64,000 nucleotides of DNA, from NCBI GenBank assembly GCA_032622095.1, contig CP136067.1, positions 63,252,893 to 63,316,892 on the forward strand, in the 5' to 3' direction. The position numbers and the translations under genes are program-made. A model generated the notes under the pieces. The model saw nothing but the letters and a program-made list of their open reading frames with translations. It was not told the origin of the DNA and ran no database searches. How positions within the stretch are numbered: position 1 is the stretch's first letter; each line of letters starts with the position of its first letter. The DNA comes from Siphonodentalium dalli. Taxonomy: Eukaryota; Mollusca; Scaphopoda; Gadilida; Siphonodentaliidae. This document shows, piece after piece, positions 1-10,882 of the stretch.

Positions 1-2296
1 CTTATTCTCCGTTTTCTTCAACCCCTTCTCACGGCCGCATCCCTGTCAATTTTGTGCTTGATTTCAGCTCGAATATTTCTAATGCATCCCTTATATTGAT
101 AGCATAGCACCATTCAGGTAAACGCGCCTCAATTTGTATGGACACCGAGCCTGGAACGGTCTGGAACGACCTAGAATGGAATTTCGTCTACTTTTCTCCC
201 TATCTTTTAACCCCTCCCCTACGCAGGTCAGATGATTCGCCCCGTTCGTCATACCTACCGAAAATACTCCTGTGACAAATGGAATCGACGGAAATGAAGT
301 ATATGGTGCTAAACATATTAGAATGGCGACTAGGAGTGTTTTTTATTATTGAGTTATAACATGTAAATTGCCTTTTTACGAGACATAAATCCCGTTGTGA
401 GCTCTCTTGGGATCCCATGGCAAATATCCTGTCTGTGCTACCATGCGTGTCAATTAGCTTAACCGATTTAAAGAAAAAAAAATCATTTTGGATGTTTTTG
501 GTTTGCCGGAAAATCAATTTCTTGCCAGGCGACGATATATCGTCGTCTACTTATTCTCCGTTTTCTTCAACCCCCTCTCACGGCCGCATCCCTGTCAATT
601 TTGTTCTTGATTTCAGCTCGAATATTTCTAATGCATCCCTTATGTTGATAGCATAGCACCATTCAGGTAAACGCGCCTCAATTTGTATGGACACCGAGCC
701 TGGAACGGTCTGGAACGACCTAGAATGGAATTTCGTCTACTTTTCTCCCTATCTTTTAACCCCTCCCCTACGCAGGTCAGATGATTCGCCCCGTTCGTCA
801 TACCTACCGAAAATACTCCTGTGACAAATGGAACCGACGGAAATGAAGTATATGGTGCTAAACATATTAGAATGGCGACTAGGAGTGTTTTTTATTATTG
901 AGTTATAACATGTAAATTGCCTTTTTACGAGACATAAATCCCATTTTGAGCTCTCTTGGGATCCCATGACAAATATCCTGTCTGTGCTACCATGCGTGTC
1001 AATTAGCTTAACCGATTTAAAGAAAAAAAATTCATTTTGGATGTTTTTGGTTTGCCGGAAAACCAATTTCTTGCCAGGCGACGATATATCGTAGTCTACT
1101 TATTCTCCGTTTTCTTCAACCCCCTCTCACGGCCGCATCCCTGTCAATTTTGTGCTTGATTTCAGCTCGAATATTTCTAGTGCATCCCTTATATTGATAG
1201 CATAGCACCAGTCAGGTAAACGCGCCTCAATTTGTATGGATACCGAGCCTGGAACGGTCTGGAACGACCTAGAATGGAATTTCGTCTACTTTTCTCCCTT
1301 TCTTTCAACCCCTCCCCTACGCAGGTCAGATGATTCGCCCCGTTCGTCATACCTACCGAAAATACTCCTGTGACAAATGGAACCGACGGAAATGAAGTAT
1401 AAGGTGCTAAACATATTAAAATGTCGATTAGGGGAGTTTTTAATTATTGAGTTATAACATGTAAATTGCCTTTTTACGAGACATAAATCCCGTTGTGAGT
1501 TCTCTTGGGATCCCATGACAAATATCCTGTCTGTGCTACCATGCGTGTCAATTAGCTTAACCGATTTAAAGAAAAAAAATTCATTTTGGATGTTTTTGGT
1601 TTGCCGGAAAACCAATTTCTTGCCAGGCGACGATATATCGTAGTCTACTTATTCTCCGTTTTCTTCAACCCCCTCTCACGGCCGCATCCCTGTCAATTTT
1701 GTGCTTGATTTCAGCTCGAATATTTCTAATGCATCCCTTATGTTGATAGCATAGCACCATTCAGGTAAACGCGCCTCAATTTGTATGGACACCGAGCCTG
1801 GAACGGTCTGGAACGACCTAGAATGGAATTTCGTCTACTTTTCTCCCTATCTTTTAACCCCTCCCCTACGCAGGTCAGGTGATTCGCCCCGTTCGTCATA
1901 CCTACCGAAAATACTCCTGTGACAAATGGAACCGACGGATATGAAGTATATGGTGCTAAACATATTAAAATGGCGACTAGGAGTGTTTTTTATTATTGAG
2001 TTATAACATGTAAATTGCCTTTTTACGAGACATAAATCCCGTTGTGAGCTCTCTTGGGATCCCATGACAAATATCGTGTCTGTGCTACCATGCGTGTCAA
2101 TTAGCTTAACCGTTTCAAAGAAAAAAAATATCATTTTTGATGTTTTTGGTTTGCCGGAAAATAATTTTTTTGCCACACAGCTTGGAATCGGCGACGACAT
2201 AACGTCGCCTACTTATTCTCCGTTTTCTTCAAACCCCTGTCACGGCCGCATCCCTGCCAATTTTGCGTTGGAATTCATTGTTGATACTCATAACGA
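1..2296. repeat. 549-bp tandem satellite, about four copies plus a partial fifth
   Basis: The same block, starting CTTATTCTCCG, begins at 1, 550, 1099, 1648 and 2212, so the period is 549, 549, 549 and then 564 bp. Copies 1-3 differ at only scattered positions. The join to the fifth copy carries an extra segment of about 15 bp near 2175-2195, and similarity fades after about 2260. The array runs off the left edge, so its full size is unknown. Each unit carries a minus-strand frame of about 105-117 codons that stays open in all four copies. I treat this as satellite sequence, not a proven gene. Confidence 0.95.
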
Positions 2297-2509
2297 ACCC
2301 CTTCCGTCGATAACGTTGCATTTTTCCGAATAAAGTGTCTCGTTGCCTGGATATCGAACCCGGAACGGGCCGGAACGAGCCAGAACGGATGGAAAAACGG
2401 CGAATTTCGAGTGACAATGCAAATTTTACTCGGGAGAAAACAATTTGAGGAAGTTTTTTTTTCGAAACGTTAGTTAGGTCGAGTTTGATGCTCTCCATCA
2501 ACGGTTTTT

Positions 2510-4186
2510 ATGTGTACCCATACCATAGTATGGTACACATAGTGTCAACGTCCGGATTGACCACTCGTCGTTCGTCCGTCCGTCCGTCCGTCTGTCCGTC
2601 CGTCTGTCCGTCCGTCTGTCCGTCCGTCTGTCCGTCCGTAGACACTTCACGTGTAATGCGATAACTCAAACATTTTCTATCCAATCAGAACCAAATTTTG
2701 TATATGGGTTTCTCAGCCCAAAATACAGATCGAGTTCGAATTTGGGTTTGATCCGAGTTTTTGTTACAGAGTTATGGCCCTTTTTTTACTTAGAATTCCT
2801 GGATTCTGCCATAACTCAAACATTTTTTATCTGATTGGAACCAAATTTGGTATGTGAGTTTCACAGCCCAAAATACAGATTGAGTTCGAATTTGGGTATG
2901 ATCCAATTTATTTTAAAGGAGTTATGACCCTTTTTCGAAAAAAATGAAGAAAAAAAATGATTTTTTTAGATTGAACTCCTTGCTCAATTTGACCAAAAAT
3001 TGACCGATTGTGTTCATATTTGATATGTAGGTTTATGATGACACACCCCTCACCTGTATAGTTTTTGGTATCGATTGGTTGATCGGTTTAGAAAATAATT
3101 AACCCTGCACACAAATGCTATCTGATGCATCTAAGTCAAACAATTTTCTTCTGATATGCCTCATATTTCTTACCTAGGTTTTTCTTAGCACGTTCTTTAT
3201 CTGTATGGATTTTGGTATCGTTTAGTTAACCCTTTCTGCTCTTGTTTTTAAATAGAATTCATCCAAGCTGTGTTTACTTAAATATTTTTCATCTGATCAG
3301 CACCAAATTTGGTACATCTGGTCCTCACCCCGAAATACAGATCAGGTTCGAATTTGAGTTTGATCGGGTATATTTTAACAGAGTTATGGCCATTTAAAAT
3401 TAAAGTGACTGATAAGTAAGCCTGCATTGTGAGAAGAGAAGATCTCACATAACACAGAGTGTATTATTGGCAATGTTTAACTGGACACTACATACCATAG
3501 AGATAATAAATAACATTAAGACAAAGTCATTCCCACAGAGCAGTCAGTTATTAGCTATGGATCAGTACAGTGCATTGACATTGTCAGATAGCAGCTGGTG
3601 TTTACAGACTCTGTGTCTTATCTTAGAATAAAATTAAATCACCCATTGGGTAGTTCCACCATATGGTATCATTGAAAATGATTAACCCTCTCCACACATC
3701 ATATGGTTTTGATGCTTTCATTTGATTCTTCTCCGACTGTATGTACAGGTTGATGGTGATCCACTTTTATCTTGCATGGATTTTGGGATTACAATTAACC
3801 CATTCCATAGACACATGATACCCGATTGGCAGATATTAAATTATACCTTTCACTTTGAGCCAGGTTCATTAAGGATTTCTAAAAACAGAGGAAATGTTTT
3901 ATTTTGAAATTCCCTCTATTGCATTTGGGGTGCAGGATAATAATAATGTTGCTTGTATACTTGAGACTGACTTATTGTATGGGCTTCTAAATCCAATTAC
4001 ATTCATTTATAGACTATTTTGATCAGTTTGCTATCTCATTTGATATCTCAAATATTTGTTATTGATAATATTTATATATCATGTCATTAACAAAATTAAC
4101 CCACCCATTCCATAGACATACAGTGTGCTATTCAATGTAATGACACTAATATTTTCAATCTGACCATTCTCAAATCCCACCTCTAG
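2510..4186 (+). mobile_element. Probable Helitron2-like non-autonomous element
   Basis: The left end is a near-perfect palindrome: arms ATGTGTACC (2510-2518) and GGTACACAT (2532-2540) with an inner CATAC/GTATG stem. A (CCGTCTGTC)n tract follows, then several blocks ending in 'gagttatggccc'. The right end is proposed at CTCTAG|T (CTAG 4183-4186), the same terminal octamer and flank as the clearer elements ending at 23769 and 44293. The 3' hairpin is degraded here, so this right boundary is an inference. No coding capacity was seen. Nothing else is recognisable from 3430 to 4180. Confidence 0.5.
2571..2639. repeat. (CCGTCCGTCTGTC)n simple repeat
   Basis: An almost pure pyrimidine-rich CCGT/CTGT tract lies directly behind the 5' palindrome of the element above. 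Similar, shorter tracts occupy the same position in the elements at 23043 and 43431. Confidence 0.9.
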
Positions 4187-4191
4187 TTTTG

Positions 4192-4572
4192 AAATGCCGC
4201 TTCAGTTATCAGAATCGATTAATTGCCCAAAAATAATGCTAACCACAGTCCACTAAAGTATAAAATTGCCCAAAACCTGTTATTTATCAACATTTTGCAC
4301 AATGAATTTTTGCCGGTTTGTCATATATCTGACACAAAAAAACACAAAAAAGCCACTTGATTTTAGAGTTATCCATCTTCATCTGCTATTTGGTCTTCTC
4401 ATTGACTTTTACTGGGCCACTGAATATTCCAGGTGGTTAAAAATAATAGATTTAAAAAATCAATATCTGCTCACTCTGAGCTTTGATGAATGGGTTCCTC
4501 GATTTGAATAAAATATTTTTTACCCCTGAATAAATAGTAACTGAGGGATGCTTAATCGGATTGAGTACCTTT
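4192..4572 (+). repeat. Dispersed repeat, copy A (about 380 bp)
   Basis: It shares a long collinear stretch with 15001-15390 (for example 'gttatcagaatcgattaatt' and 'aatcggattgagtaccttt'). A third, short fragment is at about 62318-62370. Class unknown. ORFs across it are not shared between copies. Confidence 0.8.
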
Positions 4573-4867
4573 AATAGTAAGGTGTGAATTGTTGAAAAGG
4601 TTGGTGTCAGGATTTATGAAAATAGCTAATCGCTATCGCTAAGGTATGGGTTAAACATCTGCCGATCGTGATCGGCCTCTCGTTTTTTTTTTCAGTCTGC
4701 CATTGTTCGTTCCGGAACGAGTAGGTACTTCCACCCTCGTTCCGGACTTGCGGACCCCCGGAACGACCGGAAAAAATAATTTGCCGCCAAAACGGTTGCC
4801 AGTTTGTCACACTTATTTTTCGAGTTCTTTCAGATTCCGTCGAAACCCTGAAGTTGGAAGTTCTGTA

Positions 4868-5114
4868 TATACTTCCTTGGTTACACCATGGAAGTATAAT
4901 AATGAAAAATAATCGAAAAAGGGCCATAACTCTGTCAAAAGATATTGGACCATCATCCGGATACCATTATTTTTAGTAGACCTTAGATGCCTTCATTCTC
5001 TAGAGATTTCGCGGTCCTCCTCCCATTAGTTTCTGAGTATTTCCAATTAAACAGAAAACGGCCGCAGTAGAAAAACAATATACTTCCTTGGTTACACCAT
5101 GGAAGTATAATAAT
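4868..5114 (-). repeat. Hairpin-module-hairpin 5' end of a Helitron-like family
   Basis: The palindromes TATACTTCC...GGAAGTATA at 4868-4899 and about 5083-5110 bracket a module of about 185 bp. The module is nearly identical to 9391-9571. Both hairpins are followed by AATAAT. This matches the 5' end of the minus-strand elements at 6633-9603 and 10883-13202, so it is read as an isolated end fragment. Confidence 0.7.
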
Positions 5115-5232
5115 AGGAACAATCATGAGTGAAAAGAATCGCACTTTATGGACGTAAAATATAAAGTATGGTGATTATATGTTGTCCTAACATGTGTAGG
5201 TTGATCTCAAGTGTTTGGACGTGACCCCACCC

Positions 5233-6150
5233 CTGCCTCTAAATTGGGTGACGGGATTGGGAAAACATCAACCCCTGGCACAAAATGCTAAGTTTGAGGC
5301 CCCGTAACTCCGTTAGTTTCCAACGGATTTTAAAATTGTTTCCAGTTTTGTGATTTGCTGCTAACATAGATTGCATAGTATAAATTTCATCTGATTTGGA
5401 GACGGATAACACTTTGATTATTGGAAAGCATATGGGCCCAAATTCAAACTTGTACGGCCAAAATCTCCGCCATTTTTCAACGGATTTACGATCTGTTTTC
5501 AGCTTCCAGATCGGCTGATGTTGCAAATGTTATATTCCAAGTTTAATCCGATTCCGAGAAGAATTAAAAATTGGTACCATGGACCACCCCTCCCCAGACC
5601 CACAATACTGAACCGACACTGGAAAAATTTGGCCCACCGCGCGCCGTCTTCAGTCCGTACGCATTTTCGTATCAGATGACATCCTATGTTCGATATCTTC
5701 GGAGGAGATGTGTTATCAAGCACACGGGCCCAAAATTGCAAAGTTTGAGGGGCCGCAATTCTTTCAGTTTTTGATGGATTTTCGAAATTCTTTCACTTTC
5801 TAGATCGGCTGATGTTGCAAATGTTATATTCCAAGTTTCATCTAATTCCGAGAAGAATTAAAAATTGGTACCACGGACCACCCCTCCCCAGACCCACAAT
5901 AATGAACCGACACTGGCAAAATTTAGCCCACCGCGTGCCCTCTTCAGTCCGCACACATTGGCGTATCAGATGACATCCTATGTTCGATATCTTCGGAGGA
6001 GATGTGTTATCAAGCACATGGTCCCAAATTGCAAACTTTGAGGGCCCGTAACTCTTGCATTTCTTCTCGGATTTCAAAAATCCTTTCCGGTATGAGTTTG
6101 TTTTCGTTCGGGAAATACATAAACTTAAATATATGAATGTCAATCAAAAT
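5233..6150. repeat. Local 294-bp direct duplication in a repeat block
   Basis: The stretch beginning 'atgttatattccaagttt' recurs at 5527 and 5821, a 294-bp period, with few mismatches through about 5720 and 6020. Weaker related sequence extends on both sides. ORFs here (5499-6143) are shadows of the duplication. Confidence 0.85.
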
Positions 6151-6679
6151 TTTATTTTTCAAAAAATTTGCCCCCCACCCCAGTGTCAAAATATATGTCC
6201 GACCCTGTCAAATTTTCCTTCTCTGACTAAACTGACAACGGTCAACACGACTATGAAAACCACATGCAGTTATCTGGAATGATACAAGAGGACAACAGAG
6301 TACAATCAAATAGAGGTTTGCCAACTATGGGCGGTAACTCCTCAGGGAAAGCGCGGACACATGTTCTGATGCCCGTGGGCAGTAGGGCATATCGAGATGT
6401 GCATACAGTCCAATTTTCGATGCTCTGCTCCTTATAATTTCCGAGATAATCAAATGACATTTTTTCAGATAAAGGGAGATAACTCCTCGGGGAAAATGCG
6501 GACAATATTCGTTATGCGACGATGGCATACAACTCTTTGATCACAAGATACGTACCAAGTTTTAGTGTGCTACTCCTGTTACTTTTAGAGTAATAAGGGT
6601 TGCAAAAGTGTCCAGTATAATAATAATAATAACTAGAGGGTTAAAATTCTGGCCTGCAGAATTTTGATACTTCCATATA

Positions 6680-7090
6680 AATTCCCCATCCCCGATCACC
6701 ATCCATAATTTAATCATCTACCCAACCCTATCCAATCCTTACACATAAACCACTCCATAACCCTAATATTGGTAACCAATCCATAATCATAACCATTTCC
6801 ACAGCCCTATCCACAGCACTTAACTCTAACCCAATAAAATACCCTTACCAAATACATTGCCCTCATGCAAACCATATCCATAGCCGTACCTTGGACCATT
6901 ACCATAACTCTTTCAATGAGATTAGTCATACATACAAGCGTAACCACAACCAAATCCTTTGCATAACTGACACCGTCACAATTTTATCATTAACAATATC
7001 CACAATTCTAACCCAATTTATAAACCATATCCTGACCATAACGTTAACATTAAGCCTAACCCTGATCTACACATATCTATAGCCCTATTC
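6680..7090. repeat. Degenerate CCATAACCCTA tract
   Basis: About 400 bp are built of loosely repeated 'ccataac', 'aaccctaa' and similar words, the complement of TTAGGG/GGTTATGG. The tract lies just inside the 3' end of the Helitron-like element. Confidence 0.75.
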
Positions 7091-7849
7091 TTAATGTGTT
7101 ATATAGTTATCAGGGCATAAAATATTAAATATGAGTCAAGAATTCTGTCCGGAAATGATTCTATTGTTATTATTGATTTCATTTCGAATATCTTCTGGTC
7201 TAATAATGTGTGGTTTGTTTAACTAACGAACAATAGTGGTTACTGTTACCAGTGACCAGGGCTGTTCTAAAAATAAATCAAGAACTTGTCCCAATTAACA
7301 TCTCATAATAAAATATTCGAAAAAATTCAACATTAGCTGATAGAAGTCTTACTGGACATGGGTCTTCAATTCATATTTATTATTTTGTACCCACAAAACT
7401 ATTTCAAAACTTGTTATTTAAAGAGATAATCACATTAATTGTGAAATTGTGAAAAATCACATTAATTTTCCTATGTGTATACAGTCATCCGGGAGTATTT
7501 TTCTACATGATAAGTGAATACATGTAATATCTATCGGTCACTTAATCCTGATTAACTCATTGCGCATTCATTTGAAAAGTAACAAAAAATCATCGAATTT
7601 GCACGTGGATAGTACAGACCACATCCAATTTGCTTTATCTCGATTTCTTCATGTATTTCTTTGCAAGATTTACTTGAAGTTGCCAAAAGCCTCGACCAAC
7701 CGATGCGCGTTCTCCGTTAGACGGATTGCTTTTACACAACAGTCAAACTTCCAGGATGTATATATGGTAAACTGAGGCACATGCTCACGCATTTGACTCA
7801 CTCCTTCATTAGCCTGCTTCAATTTCGACTTTTGCCATATATCGATGTA

Positions 7850-8760
7850 GGCTGTGTTCCTATGCATGTACTACGCATTACGCTATATATCGTCGCCACG
7901 AGTGGATCCTTTGTTCTGAAACTTAAGCAATCGCACCAGTGTTGGGCGTTGATATCCCCTATCACATCCACTCGTCTGCAAAATTTTATCTCCATATTTT
8001 ATTTTTTTCAAGACTTTTTGAACTTTTGATTTGGCGAGAAAAATAGCTTAGTGATACAGCACTTAAATATACTTGTTAACATTATAAAGCCTCGCCACTA
8101 GTAAACCTGGTACCTTAGCGCAAATTAAGCAGACATCGATAAGTTGCGTTTGGGTACTATCTATCATATCCACTATTCAAAAATTTTTTGTCTCGATGTT
8201 TGATTTTTAGACAATTTTTCCCCCTTTGATTTTCGTTGGAATTTGCAAAAAGTCTGAACCGACCGGAAGATCACTCGCTGTTTGACAGTTTGCTATTATA
8301 GCAGAGCTATCATACTTTGGGGGCCTACCTACGCGATACCGCAGTACCTGCTCCTGCATTAACCTTGCTCACCAATTAGCCCGTTTGGATTTGGCGCCAA
8401 AAATAGGTAATTTTCTTGTACATGCCGTAGACCGGTAACGATTGGGACAAAAAACTTGCCAGTGGTAAAATTCGGTCCGCAACACTCTCCCCATTCGGAA
8501 TATGCAACAAAAATATTATACCGCTGGACTTGTTTTTTTTTTTGTTTTTTTTGTTTTTTTTGTTTTTTTTGCTAAATCTGCCGTTTACATCCGCCACCGG
8601 TCAGCCTGGTCTCACCACCCTCGGCCTGGTCTCACCACCCCGACCTGGTATCATTACCCAGCATGGTTTCGTCGCCGCCCCGGTTATGCTTCATCCTCTC
8701 CCATGCTCCTTCATTAGCCAAATTATTTAATTTTCGATTTGTTATAACTTGGTCAATTCT
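7850..8760. repeat. Shared internal block, copy 1 (pairs with 11440-12440)
   Basis: Collinear but diverged similarity to 11440-12440: 'gcgtcgcca', 'gtggtaaaattcggtccgc', a T-rich tract after 'gctggacttg', then 'ccgccaccggtc'. There are also internal subrepeats of about 300 bp (8030-8290 resembles 7790-8030). Small ORFs over the T-rich tract (8502-8730) are artefacts of low complexity. Confidence 0.75.
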
Positions 8761-9603
8761 GAACCGATTTCCAAAATTCTTTCAGGAGGATCATTAGTAC
8801 GTCCTATAGATACACGACAGTAAAAGTAGTTGAAATCATCGAAAAAAAATATTTCGAAAATTTTGCCCCCACCCAAACCCCAAAAATATAAGTCCGTTCC
8901 TGTTCAAAACTTATTTTCATAGCAAGTTGCTAATAAGTAACTGCATAGAAGCCCTCATATCTGGCTACCTTGAATGTTATAGGCGGACACAGGATATGAA
9001 ATAAATCGAATTTTGCGAATCATGGGCGACAACTCTGTAGGGAAAGCTCGGACATAAATTGTAAAGCATGGACACAATAGGGCCTACTGAGTTGTACATA
9101 CGGTCCAAATTTCAAGTTGCTGCTGTTCATACTTTTCGAGATACTGCAACCCCCAGTTTTACACATAAAGGGAGATAACTCTGCAAATCAAGTTAGGACA
9201 AAATCCTATATAGCCCGATGCACTACAACTATCATAGGGCTATAAACATACCAAAATCCAGCGCTCTATCTCTCATACTTCCTGAGATATAAGGGTTATA
9301 AAATTGCTTAGTATAATAATAATAAATAATATTGGAAAAAAATAATAAATTGAATAACAATATACTTCCATATTAAAATATGGAAGTATAATAATAATGA
9401 AAAATAATCGAAAAAGGGCCATAACTCTGTCAAAAGATATTGGACCATCATCCGGATACCATTATTTTTAGTAGACCTTAGATGCCTTCATTCTCTAGAG
9501 ATTTCGCGGTCCTCCTCCCATTAGTTTCTGAGTATTTCCAATTAAACAGAAAACGGCCGCAGTAGAAAAACAATATACTTCCTTGGTTACACCATGGAAG
9601 TAT

Positions 9604-10128
9604 AATAATGTTCTGAACTGGTTCTCTAGCGAATTGCGACAGATAGACCGCACAACCAGAAAGCTTTTAACATCATATGGGGTTCATGACAGGATAGCAG
9701 ATGTAGAAAGGCTCTACATGCCCAGAAAAGAAGGCGGTAGAGGATTGATTGAAATAGAAGCAGCGTTCAAAACATCGATCATTGGACTTGACAAGTACAT
9801 AAAGTCATCAAGGGACTTTAACATCAAAGTAGTCGAGAGGCATGAAAATACAAAGAACAAACACTCAATAACCAAACAAGCAGCAAAAATAAGAGAAGAT
9901 CATAACATAGTTAATCAAACAGCAACTGACGAAACAGCAACTGAACAAGCTAGAACATTAAAAAACCGACTACGAGATAAAATACAAGAAAAACGGAAAA
10001 CAAGACTAAAAAGTAAACCTCAGCATGGCCAGCACGCTTTGTATATGGAGGGTGAAAAAATCGACATGGCAGCATCATATCAATGGTTGTGCTGCCTGAC
10101 CTTAAAGCTGAAACAGAAGCTCATATAA
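9604..10128 (+). pseudogene. LINE remnant (R2-type with REL endonuclease): end of the RT/thumb region
   Basis: This is the 5'-truncated C-terminal part of a non-LTR retrotransposon polyprotein, with no start codon of its own. The RT connector motif 'DRTTRKLLTSYGVHDR' is followed by 'LYMPRKEGGRGL' and a basic, coiled-looking stretch. That word order is typical of R2/R4-like elements. The upstream edge falls at the AATAAT next to the palindrome of the Helitron-like copy. The next conserved part is in another frame (10169-10384), so the copy is broken and inactive. Neighbouring segments give the CCHC knuckle and the endonuclease. Confidence 0.8.
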
Positions 10129-10168
10129 TAGCTGCACAAGACCAAGCAATCAAGACCAGGTATTACGA

Positions 10169-10384
10169 ATGCAAAACCTGATGAAACAGAAGGTCAACCC
10201 TAATTGTCGGGTGTGTCACAAACATCTTGAGACGGTAGAGCACATCATATCAGCATGTCCGCTGCTCGCCCTGACTGACTACCTCGAGCGACATAACAAC
10301 GTTGCTCGGTATGTCCATTGGCGCCTGAACATTATAACATCACCACAGATAAGGCGTGGTATGAACATCGTCCACCACCAGTAA
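10169..10384 (+). pseudogene. LINE remnant: CCHC knuckle region
   Basis: The segment contains C-X2-C-X8-H-X4-C ('CRVCHKHLETVEHIISAC', 10218-10271) followed by 'YLERHNNVARYVHWRL'. R2-clade elements carry a CCHC knuckle at this place, between the RT and the endonuclease. It is in a different frame from the RT piece and from the endonuclease piece, so at least two frameshifts separate the three parts. Confidence 0.8.
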
Positions 10385-10403
10385 CAACTAAGGGCACATC
10401 ACG

Positions 10404-10775
10404 TTCCTGTGGGATACACAGGTCAATACAGACCGCACTATATCGTGTAACAGACCAGACATCATCGTTAAAAACCGAGGCGATGGAACGTGTCTGCTGT
10501 TAGATATAGCAATCCCCAGTGATTACAATGTTGTACAGAAGGAAACCGAGAAGGTTAAAAAATATGTTGACCTGCAGATAGAAGTAAGCAGAATGTGGGG
10601 TTTGAAGAAAACTATAGTTCCAATTGTCATCGGAGCAACAGGCGCCATAAGCAAAAACTTGTCTAACTGGCTCAAACTAATAGCAGCAACACTATCTGTT
10701 GGACACTTACAAAAAACAGCCCTACTTGGAACATCGAGAAACATCAGAAAGGTAACATCTATGAAGACAGTTTAG
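10404..10775 (+). pseudogene. LINE remnant: restriction-enzyme-like endonuclease domain
   Basis: An open frame without a required ATG ends at a TAG (10773-10775). Visible are 'NRPDIIVKN' and 'LLLDIAIPSD' (the PD...D acidic pair), 'KKYVDLQIEVSRMWG' and 'IVPIVIGATGAI'. These form the usual C-terminal REL-endonuclease block of R2-like LINEs, which nicks target DNA for target-primed reverse transcription. The 3' tail is (AATAAT)n at about 10860-10882, and a Helitron-like 3' end (CTAG 10883) directly abuts that tail. Confidence 0.8.
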
Positions 10776-10882
10776 GTTGTATTGTTACGGTTTTAACTGA
10801 CAGTCAATACATACCTACATAATTATATTCTTCTTGAGAGTGGACAAAAGTCGAATAAACATAATAATAATAATAATAATAA

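Larger units (their letters stand above)
6633..9603 (-). mobile_element. Helitron2-like non-autonomous element, copy 1
   Basis: Read on the minus strand, the 3' end is at CTAG (6633-6636). It is preceded by a 9-bp stem, 5-nt-loop hairpin (AAAATTCTG 6643-6651 / CAGAATTTT 6657-6665), and then by the internal copy of the terminal repeat, ATACTTCCATAT (6667-6678). The 5' end is the matching palindrome TATACTTCCATATT...GGAAGTATA (9361-9390), followed by a module of about 185 bp and a second palindrome (about 9572-9603). AAT repeats lie at both outer edges. Inside are a degenerate CCATAACCCTA tract (about 6680-7090) and a block at 7850-8760 shared with copy 2. I see no Rep/helicase coding. The layout fits Helitron2/Helentron asymmetric terminal repeats, though the 3' CTAG|T is like that of canonical Helitrons. 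Confidence 0.65.

Noticed and set aside
200-2200. Four similar minus-strand ORFs as a protein gene family
   Set aside because: They are the same frame in successive satellite units, with no domain, no splice context and no known homologue in view.
8502-8730. Phe-rich membrane-like peptides
   Set aside because: They translate a T-rich tract in a repeat; the diverged second copy has other frames.
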